Source of the DNA: Marinibium conchae
GTDB lineage: Bacteria > Pseudomonadota > Gammaproteobacteria > Enterobacterales > Alteromonadaceae
DNA length: 64,000 nt
Reading direction: 5' to 3'
Assembly: GCF_015595035.1 (NCBI RefSeq)
Contig: NZ_JADNRN010000001.1
Location: 868,001 to 932,000, forward strand
Shown here one piece after another: positions 8,675-19,068 of this stretch. The notes beneath the pieces are model-generated. The model had not been told where the DNA came from. It did not search any database and was given only the letters and a program-made list of their open reading frames with translations. Position numbers and translations under genes: made by a program. Numbering within the stretch: position 1 is the stretch's first letter; each line of letters opens with the position of its first letter.

Positions 8675-9727
8675 ATGACTTCAGCCCTCTCTTTTTATAA
8701 TATTTTGAAATTTTCCACCGTCACTTGTTGCATGATGCTCGTTTTATCTAGTTTACCGACAAATTTTAGCCATGCTGCCGAGAGCGAACAACAGGACGAG
8801 GTCGATCCAGGCTTTACCGCATACCTGGGTGCCTTGAGAGTAGAAGCCGAGGAAAAAGGCTACTCTGCGGACTTTTTAGATAAGGCTTTCGCCACCATTA
8901 GCCTGCGTAAGAAAGTCGTTAAGGCGGATAAAAATCAGCCCGAGCGTAAACTTACCCTCGATAGCTACTTGAGTACCAGAGTGCCCGACTGGAAAGTGAA
9001 ACAAGCCATTGACAAGCTTGCTGAACATAATGACTTGCTAGAGTCGGTTTCAAAGCAATACGGGGTGCAAAAGCGTTTCATTGTAGCGCTGTGGGGCAAT
9101 GAGAGTAATTTTGGGCGTATTCAAGGAAATCACCCAGTATTGTCTTCCTTGGTGTCACTTGCCTATGACGGTAGACGTGAAAGCTTGTTTAAGAAACAGT
9201 TTTTTGCTGCGCTGCAAATTCTGAGTGAGGGGCACGTTGAACTTGAAGCGTTTAAAGGCTCTTGGGCGGGGGCGATGGGTCAGAGTCAATTTATGCCTAG
9301 CTCTTTTCTCAGCTATGCAGTTGATGGGAATGGTGACGGTAAAAAAGATATATGGTCAGAGCCTGCTGATGTTTTTGCATCTATTGCTAATTACCTCAGT
9401 AAAGAAGGCTGGAAGGGCCGCGAAACTTGGGGCAGACAGGTTAAACTGAGTGATAAATTCGATTTATCGCTACTGAATCAATATTCGGGCCTGTCGAAAA
9501 GTAAAATGCTAAGCCTAAGAGCGTGGCAAAATTTGGGAGTCACGCGTTTTGACAGCACAGCTCTGCCTTCGGTTGATATTAAAGCGAGCCTTATTCTCCC
9601 TGATGGAGCAAAAGGGCGCATCTACTTAGTTTACAATAACTTTCACACCTTAATGCGTTGGAATCGGTCTCAATATTTTGGGGTTTCAGTGGGTTATTTA
9701 GCCGATCGCATTCGCAAGGGTAGCTGA
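8675..9727 (+). CDS. Lytic murein transglycosylase, MltB family (GH103)
   Basis: 350 aa. A long hydrophobic signal segment occupies residues 10-34 (ending SHAA) and there is no lipobox Cys, so this is a soluble periplasmic form rather than a lipoprotein like MltB. The catalytic Glu is E143 in LWGNESNFG. Further family blocks are SWAGAMGQSQFMPSSF and DGNGDGKKDIW. It cleaves the MurNAc-GlcNAc bond to form 1,6-anhydro ends. The C-terminal YLADRI region resembles the end of the GH103 domain. There is no added peptidoglycan-binding domain. Confidence 0.92.
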   Translation: MTSALSFYNILKFSTVTCCMMLVLSSLPTNFSHAAESEQQDEVDPGFTAYLGALRVEAEEKGYSADFLDKAFATISLRKKVVKADKNQPERKLTLDSYLSTRVPDWKVKQAIDKLAEHNDLLESVSKQYGVQKRFIVALWGNESNFGRIQGNHPVLSSLVSLAYDGRRESLFKKQFFAALQILSEGHVELEAFKGSWAGAMGQSQFMPSSFLSYAVDGNGDGKKDIWSEPADVFASIANYLSKEGWKGRETWGRQVKLSDKFDLSLLNQYSGLSKSKMLSLRAWQNLGVTRFDSTALPSVDIKASLILPDGAKGRIYLVYNNFHTLMRWNRSQYFGVSVGYLADRIRKGS

Positions 9728-9737
9728 GTAAATATCT

Positions 9738-10436
9738 ATGAACAGTAGCTACACTCACTCATTTTATAACACCGACCTCTCAGTTAGTTCGATACCCGAC
9801 ATACCTGTGGGTAAAGTTGTTTGCGTCGGGCGTAATTATTTAGATCATATCCAAGAATTAGACAATACAGTAAGCGAGACGCCAATTCTGTTTTTGAAAC
9901 CGCAAACCGCATTTTGTGATCTTCGAAATAATATTGAGATCCCTAAGCATTTGGGTGAGTGTCATAACGAACTTGAACTCGCACTTTTGATAACAGAACC
10001 TCTCTTAGCGTCAGTATCTACCGCCTATACTAACGAGCAACTTGCGGATTCTATTGGCGGTATTGGCTTGGCCCTAGACTTAACGCTGAGAGATTTACAA
10101 AAGGAATTAAAAGCTAAAGGGCATCCTTGGGAGCGCGCGAAAAGTTTCGATAAAAGCTGTCCAATATCTCCTTTTATTCCGCTTCGTCACTTTAATAACA
10201 CTGAACCCTATAAATTTAGTCTGACAGTAAACAATGAGCTCAGGCAATATGGTGATACCAGTCTGATGTTATACTCTGTGATAGATTTATTGCGCGAAAT
10301 TTCCTCCGTTTTTTCACTTACACCGGGCGATGTTGTGCTAACTGGCACGCCGAAAGGAGTTGCCGCATTGGCGAGTACTGACATCCTTGAGCTTAGCCTG
10401 AAAGGGCATTTCGATATAAAAACACAGGTAGACTGA
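9738..10436 (+). CDS. ycgM: Fumarylacetoacetate hydrolase family protein (YcgM)
   Basis: 232 aa with the FAH fold. The start of the domain is VGKVVCVGRNYLDHIQEL, and metal-ligand acidic residues occur in ELELALLI. The FLKPQTAF and GDVVLTGTPKGV blocks are also typical. Family members are acylpyruvate hydrolases or oxaloacetate decarboxylase-like enzymes; the substrate here is inferred only from family. It lies 10 bases after the transglycosylase and 2 bases before ycgN, so the three are probably one operon. Confidence 0.9.
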   Translation: MNSSYTHSFYNTDLSVSSIPDIPVGKVVCVGRNYLDHIQELDNTVSETPILFLKPQTAFCDLRNNIEIPKHLGECHNELELALLITEPLLASVSTAYTNEQLADSIGGIGLALDLTLRDLQKELKAKGHPWERAKSFDKSCPISPFIPLRHFNNTEPYKFSLTVNNELRQYGDTSLMLYSVIDLLREISSVFSLTPGDVVLTGTPKGVAALASTDILELSLKGHFDIKTQVD

Positions 10437-10438
10437 GT

Positions 10439-10978
10439 ATGAGAAAAACACCGTACACAAAAACACTGATCGAATCAGAGTTTTGGCTTGATACAAGCCT
10501 TGAGTCTATGAACCGTGCCCAGTGGGAGGCCGTTTGCGATGGTTGTGCCAAATGTTGTTTGCACAAATACATGGATGACGAGGATGCGGGTGACATTGCA
10601 GAGTTTGAAGCGCTTCCAACTAGCGAGGCGAAAGAAGGGGATGAGGTCTTCTTCACTAATATTTCGTGTCAATATTTGCACACAAAGCATTGTGATTGTA
10701 CCCAGTATGACAAGCGCAGTGAGCTTGTGCCGCATTGCATTACCTTAAGCAAAGAAAACCTCAAAGATATTTTTTATATGCCTAAATCATGTAGCTACCG
10801 CCGTTTGCACGAAGGACGAGGTCTTGCTAGTTGGCATCCTCTGCTAAATAAGGGGAAGAAAACTAAAATGCACGAGCTCGGCTTATCAGTTAGAGGCCAA
10901 ACGGTGAATGAAAATGATGTGGATTTAGAAAAATTTGAAGACCACATAGTTACGTGGCCTTTAAAAGATATTGATTAA
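10439..10978 (+). CDS. ycgN: YcgN family cysteine-cluster protein
   Basis: 179 aa, UPF0260. The Cys cluster CDGCAKCC (C33, C36, C39, C40) and later cysteines in ISCQYL, CDCTQY and PKSCSYRR suggest a zinc or iron-sulfur site; this is the YkgJ-type zinc/iron-chelating pattern. The function is unknown. Its N-terminus is longer than that of E. coli YcgN (about 153 aa). It converges on dsbB with only 4 bases between the stops. Confidence 0.9.
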   Translation: MRKTPYTKTLIESEFWLDTSLESMNRAQWEAVCDGCAKCCLHKYMDDEDAGDIAEFEALPTSEAKEGDEVFFTNISCQYLHTKHCDCTQYDKRSELVPHCITLSKENLKDIFYMPKSCSYRRLHEGRGLASWHPLLNKGKKTKMHELGLSVRGQTVNENDVDLEKFEDHIVTWPLKDID

Positions 10979-10982
10979 GGTT

Positions 10983-11498
10983 TTAGCGCTTGTTGCTAAC
11001 AAATTGAGCAACAAAAAATACGACAAACGCTGCAATGTACATGGCAAAAATAATTTGCATCCATTCAGCCATACCCATGCCAATAAATTGCCAAGTGTTC
11101 TCTAAGCAACTACCTGGTGCGGCAAATATGTCGGGAAGCCATTCATGCAACGGCAAAACCGATGGGAATTCAGGCTCAACTGGGCAAGGCACCAAGAAGG
11201 AATTTTCGCTGAATAGTATATCTTTATGCTCAGACGATAAAACAAAGCCTTTTACCGCCGACGTTCCCCATATCGCATAGGCCACTATTCTTACCAAAAA
11301 AGTGTTATGCAACATCGGAAGGAAAGCTGCTAGCAAAATGCCAAATACAGCGGTTCTCTGGTAAATACACATCACACAAGGCGCATGCCCTAGCAGATGT
11401 TGGAAGGCCAAGGCCGCCCCAATTAACATGGCGGCAGATAAAAAGAGTATTTGCCACGACCCTCGCGTATGCGACCATAACTGAAGTTTGTAAAGCAT
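10983..11498 (-). CDS. dsbB: Disulfide bond formation protein B
   Basis: 171 aa inner-membrane oxidoreductase that reoxidises DsbA and passes electrons to quinone. Four transmembrane segments are apparent. The quinone-side cysteine pair is C41-C44 (CVMC) and the DsbA-facing pair is C105 and C131, with the usual periplasmic loop between them. In E. coli dsbB lies beside fadR with nhaB between them; here fadR is the next gene and nhaB is absent. Confidence 0.95.
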   Translation of the reverse strand: MLYKLQLWSHTRGSWQILFLSAAMLIGAALAFQHLLGHAPCVMCIYQRTAVFGILLAAFLPMLHNTFLVRIVAYAIWGTSAVKGFVLSSEHKDILFSENSFLVPCPVEPEFPSVLPLHEWLPDIFAAPGSCLENTWQFIGMGMAEWMQIIFAMYIAAFVVFFVAQFVSNKR

Positions 11499-11650
11499 GT
11501 AAATTCTACGCTCTCATTTTTTTGATTATCATACCATAGCTTGCAAGCTGGTGCGTATGGATTTAATGCCCATTACGACCTCCTTTCTCAAGCATTGCTG
11601 TGGCACTTTGGTGTTCTATGAGATGGTGTTCATAGAGACAAGTACTATCC

Positions 11651-11700
11651 TCTAAAAGACTAAAATAGACTAAAATAGACTCAAAAAGGCCCAAATAGAC
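11651..11700. repeat. Five helically phased A-tract units
   Basis: Five successive 10-base units, two of them identical (TAAAATAGAC at 11661-11670 and 11671-11680), place an A-tract about once per helical turn. Such phasing predicts intrinsic DNA curvature. Confidence 0.6.
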
Positions 11701-11897
11701 ACCTATCAGAGCTATAGTCGTTAACACTATCGTATTAGGGGAAGCTGTGCCGTCGGCAGAGTACATCATTTAACGCCAACAGAAAAGCCGACGCAGCATA
11801 GCAACTTTCGCTGCCCTGCAATACAAGCTGTTTATTTCCTAAGGTTTTGGCTGCTTTTTAAGATTCCTAAAGTTTTATTGCTTTCTTTGTGTCATTC

Positions 11898-11914
11898 ATC
11901 TGGTACAATCAGTT
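11898..11914 (+). promoter_or_regulatory. FadR box overlapping the fadR promoter
   Basis: ATCTGGTACAATCAGTT matches the E. coli fadB FadR operator (ATCTGGTACGACCAGAT, from memory) at 14 of 17 positions. It contains a -10-like TACAAT and ends 32 bases before the fadR ATG, so negative autoregulation is the natural reading. Confidence 0.7.
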
Positions 11915-11946
11915 AACTTTTTAATTACATGTTGTTTGAGAGAAGC

Positions 11947-12657
11947 ATGATTTATAAATCCCAAAGTCCAGCTGGGTTCGCAGAAGAATATATTGTTGAA
12001 TCTATATGGAGCGGCAGGTTTCCTCCAGGTACTATTTTGCCAGCCGAACGTGAATTGTCAGAATTAATTGGGGTAACAAGAACAACACTGCGAGAGGTGC
12101 TTCAACGCCTGGCTCGTGATGGCTGGTTAACCATCCAACACGGCAAGCCGACAAAGGTGAATAATTTTTGGGAAACTTGTGGGCTTAATATCCTAGAAAC
12201 CCTTGCTAGACTTGACCAAGACGGTCGTCCCCAATTGGTCGATAACCTGCTATCGGCAAGAACAAACCTAAGTGCCGTTTTCATGCGGGCTGCTTTCAAG
12301 CAAAACCCTGACAAATGCAAAGAGATCATCGCCAACCATTCGTCAGTAGAGCAGGAAGGAAAAGCGTTTGCGCATTTTGATTATCAAATGCATCACGATT
12401 TAGCTTTTGCCTCTTATAATCCCGTGTACGTATTAATGATGAATGGATTTAGAAGCATCTATGCTCGTATAGGCGGCTATTTCTTCTCGCATCAGCCCGC
12501 CAGAGACGTTGCTACAAAGTATTATCAGCAACTGCTTGAAGTGCTCGCTAATGAAGATGCCGACAAAGTTATCTCCGTTGTTAGAACTTACGGTATTGAA
12601 AGTGGCAAAATTTGGCAACAAGTTCGTAAAGATTTACCCACTAACATCGTTGATTAA
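11947..12657 (+). CDS. fadR: Fatty acid metabolism transcriptional regulator FadR (GntR family)
   Basis: 236 aa. The N-terminal winged helix is almost identical to E. coli FadR ([11 protein letters not shown], then [18 protein letters not shown] and [17 protein letters not shown]). The C-terminal helical acyl-CoA-binding domain follows from about residue 80. I set the start at the ATG at 11947 ([10 protein letters not shown]) with GAGAGAAG just upstream; the upstream ATG at 11929 would add six residues absent from the family. FadR represses fad genes and activates fabA/fabB, and acyl-CoA releases it from DNA. Because the DNA-binding helix is so conserved, E. coli-type boxes should be valid here. 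Confidence 0.96.
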   Translation: MIYKSQSPAGFAEEYIVESIWSGRFPPGTILPAERELSELIGVTRTTLREVLQRLARDGWLTIQHGKPTKVNNFWETCGLNILETLARLDQDGRPQLVDNLLSARTNLSAVFMRAAFKQNPDKCKEIIANHSSVEQEGKAFAHFDYQMHHDLAFASYNPVYVLMMNGFRSIYARIGGYFFSHQPARDVATKYYQQLLEVLANEDADKVISVVRTYGIESGKIWQQVRKDLPTNIVD

Positions 12658-12751
12658 TACACTATTTAACGCCTCTGCCGTGTGTTTTCTGAGAGGCTTA
12701 ATGTTCCCCATTTAGATATATATCGTAGTAGCCATCCATATCACAACATAA

Positions 12752-14794
<2,043 letters not shown>

Positions 14795-14814
14795 CGCTTC
14801 GTCAATAATGAAGG

Positions 14815-14842
14815 AAAACGCAGGCTTTGCCTGCGTTTTTTT
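14815..14842. terminator. Bidirectional terminator between fadH and the leftward protease gene
   Basis: AAAACGCAGGC/GCCTGCGTTTT with a three-base loop, T-run on the + side and A-run on the other, so it can serve both converging genes. Confidence 0.9.
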
Positions 14843-14853
14843 ATTTGTTTGAG

Positions 14854-16038
14854 TTAACGCTCGAACAGCGTCATTTTCTGTGTTGAGGGATCGAAGCGCA
14901 TCTCAAATGCACGCAGTACGTTCATCCCTAATAAACCAGAAAATGAACCTTTAAGATTTTCGTTGGGTAACACAATCACGCTTACATTCGTTAACTCTAG
15001 TCGGTCTAATTGGATACTCTCAAGCTTGTAAAGTGGTGCTTGGATTGCCCCACCGGCAGTCTGCACGGTGAAGTAGCCGACAAACTCTTTGCCTGAATCG
15101 GCAACTTTCTCAAATACAGATTGCTTAATGGCAGTTGTTGATGCGCCTGTATCGAGTAGAAGAGGATAGGTGCGACGTCCAAAGCGCGCGGAAACGAAAA
15201 ATTGTTCGCCGTTACCTGACACTTTGATTTTACGCTTAGATAGGGAGGCTGTTTCACTTATCGGGTCGTCTATTAGATCATCTTCACCACTTTCAATACC
15301 CTTGGCTCGGTTATACATTGCAGTTCGTAGTTTCTGAGCTTTTTCATCATCATAATCCATTGCGGCAAGCACATTTTCCATCAATACCAATTGTTCTTGT
15401 TGACCATAAGCACGGGCAAGGGCAAGAATATAGCGCTTGTTCAAGGGATCAATTTGAATCAGCGGCTCAAGAAAGGTAGCTAGCAATTCCCATGCGCCAT
15501 CACCACTCAATTGCTTAATTACTCGACTGGCATTGACATTAATTAGTGACCTGATTTTACTTTTTTCACTGTCGGGCATAGTTTTATCGAGCAATGAATA
15601 GTAATAGGCTATGGCAACATTAAGTGCTTCTGTGTGAAAAATAATGTCTGCTTCAATTAGCCATGCTCGATAGTCGTTGGGATTGAGTTTTAGGTATTCG
15701 CGTACCGGCAGAATCATATCGTTGTAGCGCTGTGCAGCCTGCAACTCCTTAAGCATGGAGAATAGGTCGTTAGTAGAAAGTGACTCAGGAACTTCATTTA
15801 GCCTAGTGAGATCTTCACTCGTCGTGTCGTTATTATTGCTGCTGCTCACCGCTGGCGTCGAGAATGGGTTTTGTGCTGACAGAGCGGGTGATTGGCCGTT
15901 TTTGTTTTGCTTAACAAGCGTTTCTATCTGTTTTTGATTAGGCTGTTGTTGATTCGGGGATAGTTGTTGTATTTTGAACAGTAGATAGCAATTTGCTAAA
16001 AGTGATAATAGTAATAACAAACTTAAAGCTTTTAGCAT
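14854..16038 (-). CDS. Membrane-anchored retropepsin-like aspartic protease with helical-repeat region
   Basis: 394 aa. Residues 1-20 form a hydrophobic N-terminal anchor or signal. A Gln/Asn/Ser-rich linker covers about 25-75. A TPR-like helical region (NDLFSMLKELQAAQRYNDM, then LKLNPNDYRAWLIEADIIF) covers about 80-230. The C-terminal domain, 270-394, has the single catalytic motif LLDTGAST with D296 and the GLLGMNVL strand of one-lobe retropepsins. Such enzymes act as dimers. The target is unknown; an envelope or periplasmic role is inferred from the anchor. The start codon overlaps the stop of the upstream thioesterase by one base (TAATG). Confidence 0.82.
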   Translation of the reverse strand: MLKALSLLLLLSLLANCYLLFKIQQLSPNQQQPNQKQIETLVKQNKNGQSPALSAQNPFSTPAVSSSNNNDTTSEDLTRLNEVPESLSTNDLFSMLKELQAAQRYNDMILPVREYLKLNPNDYRAWLIEADIIFHTEALNVAIAYYYSLLDKTMPDSEKSKIRSLINVNASRVIKQLSGDGAWELLATFLEPLIQIDPLNKRYILALARAYGQQEQLVLMENVLAAMDYDDEKAQKLRTAMYNRAKGIESGEDDLIDDPISETASLSKRKIKVSGNGEQFFVSARFGRRTYPLLLDTGASTTAIKQSVFEKVADSGKEFVGYFTVQTAGGAIQAPLYKLESIQLDRLELTNVSVIVLPNENLKGSFSGLLGMNVLRAFEMRFDPSTQKMTLFER

Positions 16039-16679
16039 TAGTCTCTCTCGCTATCATCTGCTTTGCTATTTACCTTGCTACCTCTTACCTTGCTGCTGCT
16101 TACCTTGCTGCTTGGATTACTTAATTTCGCTGCTTGGCCGTATATTTCTATAAATTTGGCTGGCATTCTTTTTGGGCTTCCTTTTGACAAACTCACACAA
16201 ACAAACTGGGTTTGAGCCGAAAAAACAGTTTTCAGGGTTTTTAACGAAATGAATTGAAAGGCTCTGCTGAGCCTAAACTTATTATCGCAGCTAGCAATCC
16301 AAGTCGCACACGCAATTTCATCTCCTAGATGAGCAGCGAAGTGGTAGTTTAAAACATGTTGTTGTATCACCATGCCGCGGTCAAACTCTTTGTAGTCTTG
16401 CATGCTAAGCCCTAGCTTATTCGAATGCTTCCATGCGAGCTTTTCTAGCTGTGATACATAAGCGACGTTATTCACATGCTTGTAGTGATCGATATGTTGT
16501 TGTTCAATCTTCCAAACATCAACAAAGGGGGCCTCAAGTTCCCATGCTAAAGACGTGAGTGCAGGTTCCAGCTCGAGCACAGTGTGATCAACCGCAACAT
16601 CTACTCCATCATCCACGGTATTTAGTGCTACTTCATTATTGCTGTGTATATTCGCTTGCTTCACGTTGATATAACTCAC
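16038..16679 (-). CDS. Hotdog-fold acyl-CoA thioesterase (4-hydroxybenzoyl-CoA thioesterase-like)
   Basis: 213 aa. The core from about residue 52 to 180 is a hotdog thioesterase: the IDHYKHVNNVAYVSQLE segment carries the usual Asp/His-Asn-x-x-Y signature, followed by HLGDEIACATWI. The first 45 residues are not typical of the family. The tail (SSKVSSSKVRGSKVNSK) is low-complexity and encoded by repeated TACCTTGCT-type units on the + strand (16072-16111). The start is GTG. It is coupled by a one-base overlap to the aspartic protease; the reason for pairing these two activities is not evident. Confidence 0.8.
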   Translation of the reverse strand: MSYINVKQANIHSNNEVALNTVDDGVDVAVDHTVLELEPALTSLAWELEAPFVDVWKIEQQHIDHYKHVNNVAYVSQLEKLAWKHSNKLGLSMQDYKEFDRGMVIQQHVLNYHFAAHLGDEIACATWIASCDNKFRLSRAFQFISLKTLKTVFSAQTQFVCVSLSKGSPKRMPAKFIEIYGQAAKLSNPSSKVSSSKVRGSKVNSKADDSERD

Positions 16680-16790
16680 TGCTTCTAACTTAGCCTAAAA
16701 TAAATTTTTATTTTCAGTGCTCAGGTTAACTCGAATTAACGTATAATGGCAGTCTAAATTTTAACAGTTTAATCGTACTAGGAACGCGTT

Positions 16791-17354
16791 GTGTTGTGTA
16801 ATAGCAATCAATATTCACCTGCTGAATTGTATGAGTCGCAGAAGTCGACCGATCTTATCAAGCTCTTTAACGAGTGTTTTAGAGAGAGCGAAAATACTAT
16901 ATTGGTGGGAAACGCCGATGAACCGGTGTATCTTCCGGCAAGTAATGGTGAAAGCTTTGATCGAGTGATTTTTACTAAAGACTACTTCTCAAGTGCACTA
17001 CATGAAATTGCACATTGGTGTGTTGCTGGTAAACAAAGAAGAAGGCTCGTTGATTATGGCTATTGGTATTTGCCCGATGGCCGAGATGCAGAGCAACAAA
17101 AACGCTTTGAACAGGTTGAGGTAACACCGCAGGCAATAGAATGCGCGTTCTCTAAAGCAAGTGCGATCAAGTTTCGCGTAAGTATTGATAACCTTTCTGG
17201 TGAACAAAACTGCAGTAAAGCTTTTGAAACTGCCGTGAGCAATAGGCTAAATGAACTAATCATCACAGGTTTCAATGCTAGAACACAGCGCTTTTTAGCA
17301 GCGCTTCATACTTTTTATAAAACTCCCCCCTTCACTATGTTGGAGCACAAATAG
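16791..17354 (+). CDS. epmC: Elongation factor P hydroxylase
   Basis: 187 aa, YfcM/EpmC family. It hydroxylates the modified lysine of EF-P after EpmA and EpmB have acted. The metal-binding motif HEIAHW (H71, E72, H75) and the following GYWYLPDGRD block are diagnostic. The start is GTG, with AGGAACG nine bases upstream. epmA, epmB and efp are not in this window. The stop is one base from the next GTG, so the ATP-NAD-kinase-like gene is coupled. Confidence 0.93.
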   Translation: MLCNSNQYSPAELYESQKSTDLIKLFNECFRESENTILVGNADEPVYLPASNGESFDRVIFTKDYFSSALHEIAHWCVAGKQRRRLVDYGYWYLPDGRDAEQQKRFEQVEVTPQAIECAFSKASAIKFRVSIDNLSGEQNCSKAFETAVSNRLNELIITGFNARTQRFLAALHTFYKTPPFTMLEHK

Positions 17355-17355
17355 C

Positions 17356-18495
17356 GTGTTATCACAGCGCCAATTTAGACTAGGCCTTATCGTTAATCCT
17401 TATTCTGGTATCGGTGGCGCGCTTGCGCTAAAGGGCAGCGACGGCGCTCACATTAGGCAGCAAGCATTGGCATCCGGTGCAGATAAGCAGGCAAACGCTA
17501 AAATAGAGAAAGCGCTGAACGAGTGCGCTGAGCTATTTTCCCATATTCATATATTCACAGCTGCTGGTGAGATGGGCCAAGACGTCGCTGAAAAGCTGGG
17601 CATTCAAACGACTGTGGTATACCAACAACAAGATGAACAAAGCGAAGCCTTTGACACCACCGCAGCGGCGAAAGCAATGTTGGTTAATAAGGTCGACCTC
17701 ATTCTTTTTGCTGGTGGAGATGGTACAGCCAGAAATATATGTGAAGTGATAACGAATGCCTGTCCAGTTATAGGCGTACCTGCAGGATGTAAGATCCACA
17801 GTGGCGTTTATGCCATCACGCCAAAAGCGGCGGGGAAGGTACTCGCCGAAGTGGTGAAGGGAGAACTGGTTAGTCTGATGCAAGCTGAAGTTAAAGACAT
17901 TGATGAGTTAGCATTTCGCTCGGGTAAGGTCATTGCTAAACACTACGGTGAGATGATGGTGCCAGAGGAACTGCAATATATTCAAGCAGTAAAAATGGGT
18001 GGGAAAGAGTCCGATGAACTCGTGTTGGCTGATATTGCTGCACAAGTCATTGATATGATGGAGGATGAACCTGAAACGTTGTTCGTAATGGGCTCGGGTT
18101 CTACTGTTGATAGTATTATGCGTGAAATGGGCTTGGCAAATACGTTGTTGGGTGTTGATGTTGTTAAAAATCAGGCTTTACTTGCCAGCGACCTAAGTGC
18201 CAAAGAGCTGTTGAATATTACCGAGGCTTGCGATACAAAATTGGTGATCACCTTGATCGGTGGGCAAGGCCATATTTTTGGTCGCGGTAATCAACAACTT
18301 TCTGCCGAGTTGCTTAAGCGAGTTGGCAAAGCGAATGTGCTTGTGGTTGCGACAAAAACAAAAATAGAGAATTTACAAGGGAAGCCACTTGTTTGTGATT
18401 CTGGTGATCAAGAAGTTGATGCGCTAATGTCTGGACCTATTCCTATTATCACCGGATATAGAGACCGTGTACTTTATCCCGTTATTGATATTTAA
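17356..18495 (+). CDS. ATP-NAD kinase-like family protein
   Basis: 379 aa. The start GLIVNPYSGIGG and the FAGGDGTARNICE block are the nucleotide-binding and GGDGT motifs of the NAD kinase/diacylglycerol kinase fold. The C-terminal half (VMGSGSTVDSIMREMG and TLIGGQGHIFGRGNQQL) is typical of the conserved ATP-NAD kinase-like family found in gammaproteobacteria. It is distinct from the true NadK encoded at 35373-36248, so the substrate should not be assumed to be NAD. GTG start, one base after epmC. Confidence 0.85.
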   Translation: MLSQRQFRLGLIVNPYSGIGGALALKGSDGAHIRQQALASGADKQANAKIEKALNECAELFSHIHIFTAAGEMGQDVAEKLGIQTTVVYQQQDEQSEAFDTTAAAKAMLVNKVDLILFAGGDGTARNICEVITNACPVIGVPAGCKIHSGVYAITPKAAGKVLAEVVKGELVSLMQAEVKDIDELAFRSGKVIAKHYGEMMVPEELQYIQAVKMGGKESDELVLADIAAQVIDMMEDEPETLFVMGSGSTVDSIMREMGLANTLLGVDVVKNQALLASDLSAKELLNITEACDTKLVITLIGGQGHIFGRGNQQLSAELLKRVGKANVLVVATKTKIENLQGKPLVCDSGDQEVDALMSGPIPIITGYRDRVLYPVIDI

Positions 18496-18519
18496 TTTTT
18501 ATATAGCAAAGAGCAAACA

Positions 18520-18828
18520 ATGAGCCGTAGCGAGCAGCAAGAATTTTTTGATAAAACCGATAGCATGCAGTTAACCCTTGATTCATTTATCGACAGCGGA
18601 AGCGATCAAGAGCTATTTATAGCGAGTTATTTGCACGGTCATTTTGATGTTGCAGTAGCGAACATCGACAAACAATTAGAAAAGCAAACCTTGTCTACAA
18701 CGCCAATTAAGGCCCTGCAGTCGCAGTTAAGCGAGCAACTTAACGATGCCTTCGATGCAAATGAGTTGTCGGAAGATGATGCAAGGCAGGTAAAGGCTTT
18801 AGTAAAGCGTTTGTTTTCAAATAGCTAA
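18520..18828 (+). CDS. yfcL: YfcL family protein
   Basis: 102 aa, small acidic helical protein. The AYLHGHFDVAVANID-like segment (SYLHGHFDVAVANIDKQL) and C-terminal LSEDDARQVKALVKRLF match YfcL, a family of unknown function. It closes the epmC-kinase-yfcL transcription unit, 24 bases after the kinase-like gene. The epmC/yfcL/mnmC/fabB neighbourhood is shared with E. coli. Confidence 0.85.
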   Translation: MSRSEQQEFFDKTDSMQLTLDSFIDSGSDQELFIASYLHGHFDVAVANIDKQLEKQTLSTTPIKALQSQLSEQLNDAFDANELSEDDARQVKALVKRLFSNS

Positions 18829-18943
18829 AACTATAAAAGCGTTAGTGCTTAAGAGTTTTATCTATAAGAATGCCTTTCAAAGCTCTCATAGTATTCCTAC
18901 CTAAAGCGATGCTTCTCTTCGTTGTACTTAACGGTGCTTGTTA

Positions 18944-19003
18944 GCTCAGCCTCTCAGCAAGCTCTTTCAGGAGCGTAGTTAGCACTTTTATTTAGTGAAA
19001 TAT
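18944..19003 (+). terminator. Possible structured terminator after yfcL
   Basis: Nested complementary pieces, GTGCT (18944-18948) with AGCAC (18991-18995) and an inner GCTC with GAGC, end in a TTTTATTT tail. The structure is imperfect and could also be an mRNA leader element of the next operon. Confidence 0.3.
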
Positions 19004-19068
19004 ACAAAGTGGTTCTGATTTTGCAAACAATCTCACATCTATTACTCATATAGCTTTAGGTAATCACT

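Larger units (their letters stand above)
11499..11946. other. Divergent intergenic region dsbB/fadR
   Basis: About 450 bases with promoters for both directions. It contains a run of 10-bp A-tract units (11651-11700) and a FadR box (11898-11914). A 68-codon leftward ORF can be read at 11563-11769, but I do not credit it. Confidence 0.6.

Noticed and set aside
11563-11769. Leftward 68-codon ORF between dsbB and fadR
   Set aside because: It runs through the A-tract repeat, has no ribosome-binding site that I can see and its composition does not resemble a protein family; treated as noncoding.
12671-12696. GCCTCT/AGAGGC hairpin between fadR and fadH as a terminator
   Set aside because: The loop is long and there is no T-run, so termination is doubtful and the genes may be cotranscribed.
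17356-18495. Calling the kinase-like gene a second NAD kinase
   Set aside because: It has the GGDGT fold motif but a different C-terminal half, and a canonical nadK is present at 35373-36248.
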